Origin: Streptomyces cinnabarinus
GTDB taxonomy: Bacteria; Actinomycetota; Actinomycetes; Streptomycetales; Streptomycetaceae
Reading direction: 5' to 3'
Assembly: GCF_027270315.1 (NCBI RefSeq)
Contig: NZ_CP114413.1
Coordinates: 2,108,001-2,172,000, forward strand
DNA length: 64,000 nt
A model generated the notes under the pieces. The model was not told where the DNA came from. It did no database searches and saw only the letters and a list, made by a program, of their open reading frames with translations. Position 1 is the stretch's first letter, and each line of letters opens with the position of its first letter. This document shows, one piece after another, positions 29,946 to 38,283 of the stretch. Made by a program: the position numbers and the translations under genes.

Positions 29946-31154
29946 ATGAGCGCTTCGCAGACCTCCGACGTCCCCACTCTTCTCGTCAAGATCTTCGGGA
30001 AGGACAGGCCGGGCATCACGGCCGGACTCTTCGACACCCTCGCCGCCTACTCCGTCGACGTGGTCGACATCGAGCAGGTCGTCACCCGTGGCCGGATCGT
30101 GCTGTGCGCGCTGGTGACCGAGCCACCGCGCGGCATGGAAGGGGATCTGCGGGCCACCGTCCACAGTTGGGCGGAGTCCATGAAGATGCAGGCCGAGATC
30201 ATCTCCGGCCTGGGCGACAACCGTCCGCGCGGGCTCGGCCGTTCCCTGGTCACCGTGCTCGGCCACCCGCTCACCGCGGAGGCCACGGCCGCCATCGCCG
30301 CGAAGATCACCCATGCGGGCGGCAACATCGACCGTATTTTCCGGCTCGCCAAGTACCCCGTGACGGCGGTCGAGTTCGCGGTGTCCGGCGTGGAGACCGA
30401 GCCGCTGCGCACGGCGCTGGTGACCGACGCGGCGAAGCTGGGCGTCGATGTCGCGGTCGTCGCGGCCGGTCTGCACCGGCGGGCCCAGCGCCTGGTCGTG
30501 ATGGACGTGGACTCCACGCTCATCCAGGACGAGGTGATCGAACTGTTCGCCGCGCACGCCGGGTGCGAGGACAAGGTCGCCGAGGTGACGGCGGCGGCGA
30601 TGCGCGGGGAGCTGGACTTCGAGCAGTCGCTGCACGCGCGTGTGGCCCTGCTGGAGGGCCTGGACGCCTCGGTCGTGGACAAGGTGCGCAGCGAGGTACG
30701 GCTGACGCCGGGCGCGCGCACGCTGATCCGTACGCTGAAGCGGCTCGGCTACCAAGTCGGCGTCGTCTCGGGCGGGTTCACCCAGGTCACGGACGATCTG
30801 AAGGAGCGGCTCGGGCTGGACTTCGCCCAGGCCAACACGCTGGAGATCATCGACGGCAGGCTGACCGGCAAGGTCACCGGCGAGATCGTGGACCGGGCGG
30901 GCAAGGCACGGCTGCTGCGCCGGTTCGCCGCCGAGGCGGGCGTACCGCTGGCGCAGACGGTGGCGATCGGTGACGGTGCCAACGATCTGGACATGCTGAA
31001 CGCGGCCGGTCTCGGGGTCGCCTTCAACGCCAAGCCGGTGGTCCGGGAGGCCGCGCACACCGCGGTGAACGTGCCCTTCCTGGACACGGTGCTGTATCTG
31101 CTGGGCGTCACCCGCGAAGAGGTCGAGGCCGCCGACACGCACGACGAGGGCTGA
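29946..31154 (+). CDS. serB: Phosphoserine phosphatase SerB with N-terminal ACT domains
   Basis: A 402-aa enzyme that makes L-serine from phosphoserine in the last step of the phosphorylated pathway. Two ACT-like domains cover about residues 1-175 (LLVKIFGKDRPGITAGLFDTLA, VTVLGHPLTAEATAAIAAKI), as in mycobacterial SerB, and suggest amino-acid feedback. The HAD core follows with nucleophile D187 and D189 in MDVDSTLIQDEVIE, VSGGFTQV as motif II, K319-region and GDGANDLDMLNAAGLGVAFNAKP as motif IV. The start has GGTGGAGG upstream. It is monocistronic by context, ending at a hairpin. Confidence 0.96.
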   Translation: MSASQTSDVPTLLVKIFGKDRPGITAGLFDTLAAYSVDVVDIEQVVTRGRIVLCALVTEPPRGMEGDLRATVHSWAESMKMQAEIISGLGDNRPRGLGRSLVTVLGHPLTAEATAAIAAKITHAGGNIDRIFRLAKYPVTAVEFAVSGVETEPLRTALVTDAAKLGVDVAVVAAGLHRRAQRLVVMDVDSTLIQDEVIELFAAHAGCEDKVAEVTAAAMRGELDFEQSLHARVALLEGLDASVVDKVRSEVRLTPGARTLIRTLKRLGYQVGVVSGGFTQVTDDLKERLGLDFAQANTLEIIDGRLTGKVTGEIVDRAGKARLLRRFAAEAGVPLAQTVAIGDGANDLDMLNAAGLGVAFNAKPVVREAAHTAVNVPFLDTVLYLLGVTREEVEAADTHDEG

Positions 31155-31192
31155 TCCCGCGCAGGCGGAGAAGATCCCGCGCAGGCGAAAAT

Positions 31193-31217
31193 GGGGCCCG
31201 GCACCGCACCGGGCCCC
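31193..31217. terminator. Hairpin terminator between serB and sixA
   Basis: GGGGCCCGG...CCGGGCCCC with a seven-base loop, followed by TTTCGCTTTC. It lies 38 bases after serB and serves either converging gene. The preceding bases hold a 15-base direct repeat (GATCCCGCGCAGGCG, twice). Confidence 0.8.
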
Positions 31218-31246
31218 TTTCGCTTTCACGCCTCACACGAGTGGGG

Positions 31247-31765
31247 TCACTCCGAGGGCGCCCAGTAATCGACCAGCGTGGCCACCCCGGGCTCCAGGGA
31301 CTTCCAGGAGCCCGAGTGGGTCAGGAGCGCGAAGGCGGCGGCCGGGAAGCCTCGGCGGTTGAGGCGTACCTGGGCGTCGCCCTCGGCTTCTCCGGAGAGG
31401 ATGTCGGTGAGGCCGTGGACACCGGGGTTGTGGCCGATCAGCACGACGTCCCGGACGTCGTCCGGGGTCTCGTTGAGGACGGCGATCAGCTCGCCGGGCG
31501 AGGCCTCGTAGATCCGCTCCTCGTAGACGGTTTTCGGCCGGTGCTGGAACTCGTGGACGGCGAGCTTCCAGGTCTCCCGGGTCCGGGTCGCGGTGGAGCA
31601 CAGGGCCAGATCGAAGGCGATACCGGTGTCGGCGAGCTTGCGTCCGGCGACAGCGGCGTCCATGCGGCCCCGGTCGGCGAGCGGCCGCTCATGGTCGGTC
31701 ACCTGTGGCCAGTCGGCTTTCGCATGCCGGAAGAGGACAATCCTGCGGGGTTCTGCGACGCTCAT
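31247..31765 (-). CDS. sixA: SixA-type histidine phosphatase
   Basis: A 172-aa histidine-phosphatase (phosphoglycerate mutase superfamily). The catalytic RHAKADW motif is at residues 13-19 with nucleophile H14, and the second catalytic His is in IGHNPGVHGL. E. coli SixA removes phosphate from phospho-His of the nitrogen phosphotransferase system. In Streptomyces the target is unproven. ATG 31765 gives MSVAEPRRIVLFRHAK. The small hydrophobic protein gene begins 66 bases beyond on the same strand. Confidence 0.93.
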   Translation of the reverse strand: MSVAEPRRIVLFRHAKADWPQVTDHERPLADRGRMDAAVAGRKLADTGIAFDLALCSTATRTRETWKLAVHEFQHRPKTVYEERIYEASPGELIAVLNETPDDVRDVVLIGHNPGVHGLTDILSGEAEGDAQVRLNRRGFPAAAFALLTHSGSWKSLEPGVATLVDYWAPSE

Positions 31766-31830
31766 ACGTCCCAGCTTCGCATGAAACAGGCCACGGGGCG
31801 CGGGTAGTTGACGGGCGGCTGCACGGCTGC

Positions 31831-32037
31831 TCAGCGGGCCATCAGCTGCTGCACACGCTCAAGGAGCTGGGTGATCGCCGGGTCGGCGGTCGCGGCATGG
31901 GCCTCGGCCGGGTCGAGTATCAGCACCAGCAGGGTGACGAAGGCGAGCACGGGCAGGGCCAGCGCCCACCACGGGAGCCGGATGTCGACGCCGCCCCGGT
32001 GTGCCGAGGGAGGCGGGGTGTGCGTAGGGGCCGACAT
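31831..32037 (-). CDS. Small single-span membrane protein, hypothetical
   Basis: A 68-aa protein with a Pro-rich cytoplasmic head (MSAPTHTPPPSAHRGGVD), one membrane helix at about 20-43 (LPWWALALPVLAFVTLLVLIL) and a short helical tail ending QLLERVQQLMAR. The ATG at 32037 has GGAGG five bases upstream, better than longer starts at 32154. The helix, size and start all support a real gene. No function is known. It is upstream of sixA and probably co-transcribed. Confidence 0.75.
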   Translation of the reverse strand: MSAPTHTPPPSAHRGGVDIRLPWWALALPVLAFVTLLVLILDPAEAHAATADPAITQLLERVQQLMAR

Positions 32038-32272
32038 GGGTGCCTCCGCGGTCTTCGAGTGGGCCGGTGGTCCGCCCGATCGCGGCCACATCTCGAAGGT
32101 ACGGACTTCGTGAGCCCCAACCCATCCGGTGATCCACCCAGTTGACCCTGACACTCACCCCCTAGGGGATGGTGGTGCTAGCCCCACCATCGCCGGGTCG
32201 GCGCGGAGGGTCAGCGGGGCGGGTCCGGGCGGAAAGCCGGACGGAAGGCCGGGCAGAGGGCCCGGCGACGGA

Positions 32273-32389
32273 TCACGGCGAGGCGATCGTCGCGATGACG
32301 GCGATGATCACGAAGATGGCGAAGAACGCGCCGAAGACGAGCAGCATCTTCTTCTGGCCGTTCTGCGGGTTCGGGTCGAGCACTGGCAT
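32273..32389 (-). CDS. SGM_5486-family transporter-associated small protein
   Basis: A 38-aa peptide, MPVLDPNPQNGQKKMLL followed by one hydrophobic helix (VFGAFFAIFVIIAVIATIAS). The MPxLDPNPQNGQKKM start is the signature of a tiny Streptomyces family named for association with transporters. An MFS transporter gene lies just upstream (gene end at 32501), which fits. It is too short for most gene callers. No strong Shine-Dalgarno is present. Confidence 0.85.
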   Translation of the reverse strand: MPVLDPNPQNGQKKMLLVFGAFFAIFVIIAVIATIASP

Positions 32390-32437
32390 GCGGCAAGTCT
32401 CGCACCCCGGACCCGTGCCGGACCCGCCGGGGGGGCT

Positions 32438-32504
32438 CTAGGGCCTGTCGTCACATTCCCGTCGTCGCCCGAAGCGCAGACGGGAATGTGACGACAGGCC
32501 CTAG
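32438..32504. mobile_element. 67-bp palindromic element bounded by CTAG (MITE-like)
   Basis: A perfect inverted repeat of 26 bp. CTAGGGCCTGTCGTCACATT... (32438-32463) is exactly mirrored at 32479-32504, with a 15-base centre. Both ends carry CTAG, the target duplication typical of IS5-type insertion, so the bases fit a minimal non-autonomous element. The right CTAG contains the TAG stop (32503-32501) of the MFS gene. It can also act as a terminator. Copies elsewhere in the genome were not checked. Confidence 0.7.
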
Positions 32505-33790
32505 CGGGCCGCCTCCTCCTCGACTGTGCGGTTGCGGCCCGCCAGGACGCCCACCGCCATCTGCGGGATCATCAGCGCGGCCATGAGCGCGATCGGCAGG
32601 CCCCAGCCGCCGCTGTGCTGGTAGAGCACACCGACCAGGAGCGGGCCCGGGATGGAGATCAGATACCCGGTGCTCTGCGCGAACGCGGACAGCTGGGCGA
32701 CGCCCACCCCGGTCCTGGCCCGCATCCCGACCATGGTCAGCGCCAGCGGGAAGGCGCAGTTGGAGATGCCGAGCAGCACGGCCCAGGCCCAGGCCCCGGA
32801 GGCGGGCGCGACATACAGACCGGCGTACCCGGCGAGGCCGCAGACGCCGAGGACGAGGGCGATCGGGCCCTGGTGGGGCAGCCGGGTGGCCACGCGCGGG
32901 ATGACGAAGGCGAGCGGCACGCCCATCACCATGGTGACCGCGAGCAGCAGCCCGGCGGTGCTCGCGGGCACGCCCGCGTCCCGGAAGATCTGCGCCATCC
33001 AGCCCATCGTGATGTAGGCGGCGGTGGCCTGGAGCCCGAAGAACACGGCGAGCGCCCACGCCGTACGGCTACGGGTGATCCGCAGCGCGGGCGCCTCCTC
33101 CCGCTCCCGCGCGGGCGCCTCGGCGGACGTGGCCCGCCGGTCCCGTACGAACGGGATCCACGGCAGTACGGCCGCCGCGGCCAGGGCCGCCCAGACCGCG
33201 AGCCCGGACTGCCAGTTCCCGCCGAGGGCGTCCGTCAGCGGCACGGTGACGGCCGCCGCGGTCGAGGTGCCGAGGGCCAGGGCCATCGAGTACAGGCCGG
33301 TCATGGAGCCGACGCGGTCGGGGAACCAGCGCTTGACGATGACCGGCATCAGGACGTTGCTGACCGCGATGCCCATCAGGGCGAGGGCGCTGGCGACCAG
33401 GAAGGCGGGCGTGGAGCCCGCGTAGGGGCGGATCAGCAGTCCGGCCGTGATGGCGGCCATGCCCGCGCAGACGACGGCGCCCGGTCCGAAGCGGCGGGCC
33501 AGCCGGGGTGCCATGACGCCGAAGACGGCGAAGCAGAGCGGGGGCACGGAGGTGAGCACGCCGGCGACGCTGCCGCTCATGCCGAGGCCGGCCCGGACCT
33601 CCTCCAGGAGGGCGCCGAGGCTGGTGATGGCGGGGCGCAGGTTCAGCGCGGCCAGCACGATGCCGAGGACGATCAGACGTGCCGTCCACGCGCGCGTCCC
33701 GGACACCGGGGACGTGCCGACCGCCGGGGCCGGGCCGCCGACGGTCGTGGGACTCGTTGTCCGGGTTTCCTCGCTCACCATGAGGCCCAT
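32501..33790 (-). CDS. MFS transporter of the CynX/NimT family
   Basis: A 429-aa major facilitator with about 12 membrane helices. It starts MGLMVSEETRTT, has a Pro/Thr-rich cytoplasmic head of ~30 residues, then LIVLGIVLAALNLRPAITSLGALLEEV, which is characteristic of CynX/NimT (cyanate or nitroimidazole-like substrates). The central loop is REREEAPALRITRSRTAWALAVFFGLQATAAYITMGWMAQIFRDAG. GTG 33778 is an alternative start. The stop codon is supplied by the palindromic element. A GntR-family gene is divergent (74 bp apart), which suggests that regulator controls the transporter. Confidence 0.9.
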   Translation of the reverse strand: MGLMVSEETRTTSPTTVGGPAPAVGTSPVSGTRAWTARLIVLGIVLAALNLRPAITSLGALLEEVRAGLGMSGSVAGVLTSVPPLCFAVFGVMAPRLARRFGPGAVVCAGMAAITAGLLIRPYAGSTPAFLVASALALMGIAVSNVLMPVIVKRWFPDRVGSMTGLYSMALALGTSTAAAVTVPLTDALGGNWQSGLAVWAALAAAAVLPWIPFVRDRRATSAEAPAREREEAPALRITRSRTAWALAVFFGLQATAAYITMGWMAQIFRDAGVPASTAGLLLAVTMVMGVPLAFVIPRVATRLPHQGPIALVLGVCGLAGYAGLYVAPASGAWAWAVLLGISNCAFPLALTMVGMRARTGVGVAQLSAFAQSTGYLISIPGPLLVGVLYQHSGGWGLPIALMAALMIPQMAVGVLAGRNRTVEEEAAR

Positions 33791-33863
33791 CATAGAATCA
33801 TGGGATGAATGCTTGTCCATCCTCCGGCTTCGCCGGGCGGCCCGTCCCGTGCGAAGGTGTGGC

Positions 33864-34553
33864 ATGCCCCTGAGCCATCCACGCCGTTCGGCACTGTCCG
33901 AGCAGGTCATCGCGGCGCTGCGGAACCAGATCACCTCGGGCGAGTGGCCGGTCGGCGCCCGCATCCCGACCGAGCCGGAGCTGGTCGAGCAGCTGGGTGT
34001 CGCCCGCAACACGGTCCGGGAGGCCGTCCGGGCCCTCGCCCACAACGGGCTGCTGGACATCCGCCAGGGCTCGGGCACCTACGTCGTGGCCACCAGTGAG
34101 CTGGCCGGGGTGATGCACCGCCGTTTCGCCGACGCCGACCCCCGGCACATAGCGGAGCTGCGCGCCACGCTGGAGTCGGGCGCCGCGAAGCTGGCCGCCG
34201 AGCGGCGCACGGAGAAGGACCTCAAGCAGCTCGACGCACTCCTGGTGCGGCGGGAGGAGGCCTGGGCCTCGGGTGACGCGGAGGCGTTCGTGGCGGCCGA
34301 CGCCACCTTCCATCTGGCGGTGGTGGCCGCGTCCCACAACGACGCGATGACGGCGATGTACGCGGACCTGGGCGAGGTGCTGCGGGACTGGCTGCGCGAG
34401 GATGTCGGCGAGGAGCTGACGCCGGAGACGTACATGGACCACGCGCGGCTGCTGGACGCCATCCGCGCGGGCGACGCGGCCACGGCCGCCGAGGAGGCGG
34501 CCGGCTATCCCTTCCAGTGCCGCCCGGGGAAGTTCAGCCCCTCTGGTGGCTGA
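33864..34553 (+). CDS. GntR-family (FadR subfamily) transcription regulator
   Basis: A 229-aa regulator. The winged HTH occupies about 8-72 (SEQVIAALRNQITSGEWPVGARIPTEPELVEQLGVARNTVREAVRALAHNGLLDIRQGSGTYVV), the classic GntR signature. The FCD ligand-binding domain follows to ~215 (LRATLESGAAKLAAERR, FHLAVVAASHNDAMTAMYADL). The last 20 residues (AAGYPFQCRPGKFSPSGG) are unlike a typical FCD end. It is divergent from the MFS transporter. The intergenic bases contain ATCATAGAATCAT and TCATGGGATGA, possible operator half-sites. The ATG at 33864 is fixed by homology. The gene's end overlaps the opposite-strand gene by 20 bases. Confidence 0.9.
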   Translation: MPLSHPRRSALSEQVIAALRNQITSGEWPVGARIPTEPELVEQLGVARNTVREAVRALAHNGLLDIRQGSGTYVVATSELAGVMHRRFADADPRHIAELRATLESGAAKLAAERRTEKDLKQLDALLVRREEAWASGDAEAFVAADATFHLAVVAASHNDAMTAMYADLGEVLRDWLREDVGEELTPETYMDHARLLDAIRAGDAATAAEEAAGYPFQCRPGKFSPSGG

Positions 34554-34872
34554 CCCACACCGAGCGGACCTCCTTCCAGCAACGCCCGGTGAGCCGTACG
34601 GTCGCCGCCGGGCCGGTGTCGACCGGGGGGCTGTCGGTGTCGAGGTCCCACCACCGGTCGCACTCGATGTGGAGGCGTACGCGGTCCATGTCGGCGTAGG
34701 GGTTGTGGCAGTGGGCGACCACATGGGAGCCCTGCACGCGTGTGCGGCACTCGGAGCCGAAGGGGTCCGGCGTGGCGGCCTCCACGCGCGCGTGCGGGCT
34801 CGCCTGGTACGGCAGGCACATCATGAGAGCGACGGCGACGGTCACTGGGGCGAGGCTGCGGGGCAGACGCAC
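34534..34872 (-). CDS. Secreted hypothetical protein
   Basis: A 112-aa protein with a signal peptide (MRLPRSLAPVTVAVALMMCLPYQASPHA, cut near 28-32). The mature part has four Cys residues (SECRTR, AHCHNP, IECDRW, GRCWKE), enough for two disulfides, and a beta-rich character (VVAHCHNPYADMDRVRLHIECDRWWDLD). This is a small extracellular beta domain of unknown function. It runs opposite to the GntR gene, with 3' ends overlapping by 20 bases. Reading frame, Cys pattern and signal peptide argue for a real gene. Confidence 0.75.
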   Translation of the reverse strand: MRLPRSLAPVTVAVALMMCLPYQASPHARVEAATPDPFGSECRTRVQGSHVVAHCHNPYADMDRVRLHIECDRWWDLDTDSPPVDTGPAATVRLTGRCWKEVRSVWVSHQRG

Positions 34873-34988
34873 AAGGGGACCTCCTCGGCCGTGCTGGGGA
34901 GGGAAACGGCGCGGTGAACGCCTAGTCCAGGGTGCCCAGTTGTCCCTGCTCCCCGCCCGGCCGGATAGGCCGAACGGGGGACATGCCG

Positions 34989-35020
34989 AAGGCCCGCGTC
35001 CGACTCGGGACGCGGGCCTT
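34989..35020 (-). terminator. Terminator downstream of fabI
   Basis: AAGGCCCGCGTCC...GGACGCGGGCCTT hairpin with a short loop, 18 bases past the fabI stop in its direction of transcription. Confidence 0.8.
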
Positions 35021-35037
35021 GTGGCGCGGTGCGGGGA

Positions 35038-35805
35038 TCAGGCGCCGATGGCGTGCAGACCGCCGTCGACGTGGATGATCTCGCCCGTGGTCTTCGGGAA
35101 CCAGTCGCTCAGCAGGGCGACGACGCCCTTGCCGGCCGGCTCCGGGTCCTTCAGGTCCCACTCCAGCGGGGAGCGGTTGTCCCACACGGAGGCCAGCTCG
35201 TCGAAGCCCGGGATGGACTTGGCGGCCATGGAGCCGAGCGGGCCGGCGGAGATCAGGTTGCAGCGGATGTTCTGCTTGCCCAGGTCACGGGCGATGTAAC
35301 GGCTGGTGGCCTCCAGGGCGGCCTTGGCCGGGCCCATCCAGTCGTACTGCGGCCAGGCGAACTGGGCGTCGAAGGTGAGGCCGACGACCGAGCCGCCGTT
35401 CTGCATCAGCGGCAGGCAGGCCGTGGTCAGCGACTTCAGGGAGTACGCCGAGACGTGCATGGCCGTGGCCACGGACTCGAACGGCGTGTTCAGGAAGTTG
35501 CCGCCGAGGGCGTCCTGCGGGGCGAAGCCGATGGAGTGCACGACGCCGTCGAGGCCGCCGAGCTCCTCGCCGACCAGGTCGGCCAGCCGGCCCAGGTGCT
35601 CGTCGTTGGTGACGTCGAGCTCGATGACCTTGGTGGGCTTCGGCAGCTTCTTGGCGATGCGCTCGGTCAGCGTGGGCCGGGGCCAGGCGGTCAGGATGAT
35701 CTCGGCACCCTGCTCCTGGGCCAGCTTCGCGGCGTGGAAGGCGATGGAGGACTCCATCAGCACACCGCTGATCAGGACGCGCTTGCCCTCGAGAATTCCG
35801 CTCAT
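35038..35805 (-). CDS. fabI: Enoyl-ACP reductase FabI/InhA
   Basis: A 255-aa NADH-dependent enoyl-ACP reductase, last step of fatty-acid elongation. The reductase active site reads F145, Y154-x-x-M157-x-x-x-K161 (YDWMGPAKAALEATSRY), matching InhA F149/Y158/K165. NADH-binding GVLMESSIAFHAA is at 14-26 and HSIGFAP around 90. It starts MSGILEGKRVLISGVL with ATG 35805. It follows fabG by five bases, so the pair is one operon. InhA-type enzymes are the targets of isoniazid and triclosan. Confidence 0.96.
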   Translation of the reverse strand: MSGILEGKRVLISGVLMESSIAFHAAKLAQEQGAEIILTAWPRPTLTERIAKKLPKPTKVIELDVTNDEHLGRLADLVGEELGGLDGVVHSIGFAPQDALGGNFLNTPFESVATAMHVSAYSLKSLTTACLPLMQNGGSVVGLTFDAQFAWPQYDWMGPAKAALEATSRYIARDLGKQNIRCNLISAGPLGSMAAKSIPGFDELASVWDNRSPLEWDLKDPEPAGKGVVALLSDWFPKTTGEIIHVDGGLHAIGA

Positions 35806-35810
35806 GGTGA

Positions 35811-36515
35811 TCAGTGACCCATTCCCAGTCCGCCGTCAACGGGGATGACGGCTCCAGTGATGTACGAGGCGTCGTCGGAGGCGAGGAACCGCACCGTCGC
35901 GGCGATCTCCTGCGGCTGCGCGTAACGGCCGAGCGGGACCTGCGACACGATGTTCGCGCGCTGCTCGTCGGTGAGCACCTTGGTCATGTCGGTGTCGACG
36001 AAGCCGGGCGCGACGACGTTGAAAGTGATGTTGCGCGAACCCAGCTCACGGGCGAGGGAGCGCGCGAAGCCGACCAGCGCGGCCTTGGAGGCGGAGTAGT
36101 TCGCCTGGCCCGCGGAGCCGAGCAGGCCGACCACGGACGAGATCAGGACGACACGGCCCTTCTTGGCGCGCAGCATGCCGCGGTTGGCGCGCTTGACGAC
36201 GCGGAAGGTGCCCGTGAGGTTGGTGTCGACGACCGAGGTGAAGTCCTCCTCGGACATGCGCATCAGGAGCTGGTCCTTGGTGACGCCGGCGTTGGCGACG
36301 AGGACCTCGACCGGGCCGTGCTCGGCCTCGATCTCCTTGTAGGCCTGCTCCACCTGCTCGGTGTCGGTGATGTCGCACTTGACGGCGAGGAAGCCGGCCG
36401 GCGGCTCACCCGAGCGGTATGTGATGGCGACCTTGTCGCCGGCGTCGGCGAATGCGCGGGCGATGGCGAGGCCGATGCCCCGGTTGCCTCCGGTGACGAG
36501 AACCGAGCGGCTCAA
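35811..36515 (-). CDS. fabG: 3-oxoacyl-ACP reductase FabG
   Basis: A 234-aa NADPH-dependent SDR that reduces beta-ketoacyl-ACP. Rossmann motif TGGNRGIGLAIARAF is at 8-22, NAG at 75-77, and the catalytic S127, Y140, K144 are in ISSVVGLLGSAGQANYSASKAALVGFARSLARELG. It ends with the usual YITGAVIPVDGGLGMGH. The start is TTG 36515, preceded by AAAGGGTG; in-frame codons upstream lack a good ribosome-binding site. TTG starts are occasional in Streptomyces. First gene of the fabG-fabI operon. Confidence 0.95.
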   Translation of the reverse strand: MSRSVLVTGGNRGIGLAIARAFADAGDKVAITYRSGEPPAGFLAVKCDITDTEQVEQAYKEIEAEHGPVEVLVANAGVTKDQLLMRMSEEDFTSVVDTNLTGTFRVVKRANRGMLRAKKGRVVLISSVVGLLGSAGQANYSASKAALVGFARSLARELGSRNITFNVVAPGFVDTDMTKVLTDEQRANIVSQVPLGRYAQPQEIAATVRFLASDDASYITGAVIPVDGGLGMGH

Positions 36516-36759
36516 CGGATCACCCTTTCGATAGCGGTCTGACACACCCGCCCGAACACCTGGATGACAGGCGGCTTCCCCGAAAATCTATCGGGCCCGG
36601 GGCTCACGCGGAGAAGCGGGCACCGACAGTGGCTCGCGGGAGTCACTGTCGGGTCCCTACAGAACCGAACCGGCCGCACCTCGCAAACGTGTGGTCCGCG
36701 GCCCTGCCCTCGCGACATGATCAGAGCGACCACGGTAACGGCGACAGGAAGAGATCCAG

Positions 36760-38283
36760 GTGCCTCATACCATCGACGAGTCCTTCACGGCACTCCCCCT
36801 ACGCGCCCTGGCGGACGCCGCGCTGGCACGCGCGCGTGCGCTCGGCGCCGAGCACGCCGACTTCCGGTTCGAGCGGGTGCGCAGCGCGTCCTGGCGGCTC
36901 AGAGACGCCAAGCCCGCGGGCTCCTCGGACACCACGGACCTCGGCTACGCGGTGCGTGTCGTGCACGGCGGGACCTGGGGCTTCGCCTCGGGTGTGGATC
37001 TGACCATGGACGCGGCGGCCAAGGTGGCCTCCCAGGCCGTGGCGATGGCGAAGCTGTCCGCGCAGGTCATCAAGGCAGCCGGGTCCGAGGAGCGGGTGGA
37101 GCTGGCCGACGAGCCGGTGCACGCGGAGAAGACGTGGATCTCGTCGTACGAGATCGACCCGTTCACCGTGCCTGACGAGGAGAAGGCGGGGCTGCTCGCC
37201 GACTGGAGCGCGCGGCTGCTGGCGGCGGACGGGGTGAACCATGTCGACGCCTCGCTGCTCACCGTGCACGAGAACAAGTTCTACGCCGACACCGCCGGGA
37301 CCGTGACGACGCAGCAGCGGGTCCGGCTGCACCCGCAGCTGACCGCCGTGTCGGTCGACGAGTCCAGCGGTGAGTTCGACTCCATGCGCACCATCGCGCC
37401 GCCCGTCGGACGCGGCTGGGAGTATCTGCGCGGCACCGGCTGGGACTGGGACGGCGAGCTGGCGCGGATGCCGGAGCTGCTGGCCGAGAAGATGCGCGCG
37501 CCGAGCGTCGAGGCGGGCGTCTACGACCTGGTCGTGGACCCCTCCAACCTGTGGCTGACCATCCACGAGTCCATCGGGCACGCCACCGAGCTGGACCGCG
37601 CGCTCGGCTACGAGGCCGCCTACGCGGGGACCTCCTTCGCCACCTTCGACCAGCTCGGCAAGCTCAGGTACGGCTCCGAGCTGATGAACGTCACCGGCGA
37701 CCGCACCGCCGAGCACGGCCTGGCGACCATCGGCTACGACGACGAGGGCGTCCAGGGCCAGACCTGGGACCTGGTGAAGGACGGCACGCTGGTCGGCTAC
37801 CAGCTGGACCGGCGGATCGCGAAGCTGACCGGGTTCGAGCGGTCCAACGGCTGCGCGTTCGCCGACTCCCCCGGCCACGTGCCCGTCCAGCGCATGGCGA
37901 ACGTCTCCCTTCAGCCGGATCCGGCCGGGATGTCCACCGAGGACCTCATCGGGGGCGTCGAGCGCGGCATCTACGTCGTCGGTGACCGGTCCTGGTCCAT
38001 CGACATGCAGCGCTACAACTTCCAGTTCACCGGCCAGCGGTTCTTCCGGATCGAGAACGGCCGGATCGCCGGTCAGCTGCGGGACGTCGCCTACCAGGCG
38101 ACCACCACCGACTTCTGGGGCTCCATGGCGGCCGTCGGCGGGCCGGGGACCTACGTCCTGGGCGGCGCCTTCAACTGCGGCAAGGCCCAGCCGGGCCAGG
38201 TCGCGGCGGTCTCGCACGGCTGCCCGTCCGCCCTGTTCCGGGGCGTCAACATCCTCAACACCACCCAGGAGGCCGGTCGATGA
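36760..38283 (+). CDS. tldD: TldD/PmbA family metalloprotease subunit TldD
   Basis: A 507-aa subunit. The zinc motif HExxxH is TIHESIGHATELDRALGYEAAYAGTS with H269, E270 and H274, and a Cys ligand occurs near GCPSALFRG. TldD with TldE/PmbA forms a heterodimeric metalloprotease that processes small peptides and, in some systems, RiPP leader peptides. The GTG start at 36760 has AGGAAGAG upstream. The gene overlaps pmbA as ATGA. No peptide substrate gene was seen nearby, so a general role is more likely. Confidence 0.94.
   Translation: MPHTIDESFTALPLRALADAALARARALGAEHADFRFERVRSASWRLRDAKPAGSSDTTDLGYAVRVVHGGTWGFASGVDLTMDAAAKVASQAVAMAKLSAQVIKAAGSEERVELADEPVHAEKTWISSYEIDPFTVPDEEKAGLLADWSARLLAADGVNHVDASLLTVHENKFYADTAGTVTTQQRVRLHPQLTAVSVDESSGEFDSMRTIAPPVGRGWEYLRGTGWDWDGELARMPELLAEKMRAPSVEAGVYDLVVDPSNLWLTIHESIGHATELDRALGYEAAYAGTSFATFDQLGKLRYGSELMNVTGDRTAEHGLATIGYDDEGVQGQTWDLVKDGTLVGYQLDRRIAKLTGFERSNGCAFADSPGHVPVQRMANVSLQPDPAGMSTEDLIGGVERGIYVVGDRSWSIDMQRYNFQFTGQRFFRIENGRIAGQLRDVAYQATTTDFWGSMAAVGGPGTYVLGGAFNCGKAQPGQVAAVSHGCPSALFRGVNILNTTQEAGR

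Noticed and set aside
36799..38217. Long minus-strand frame opposite tldD
   Set aside because: It is a high-GC antisense shadow of a gene with a conserved zinc motif, without its own start signal or domain.
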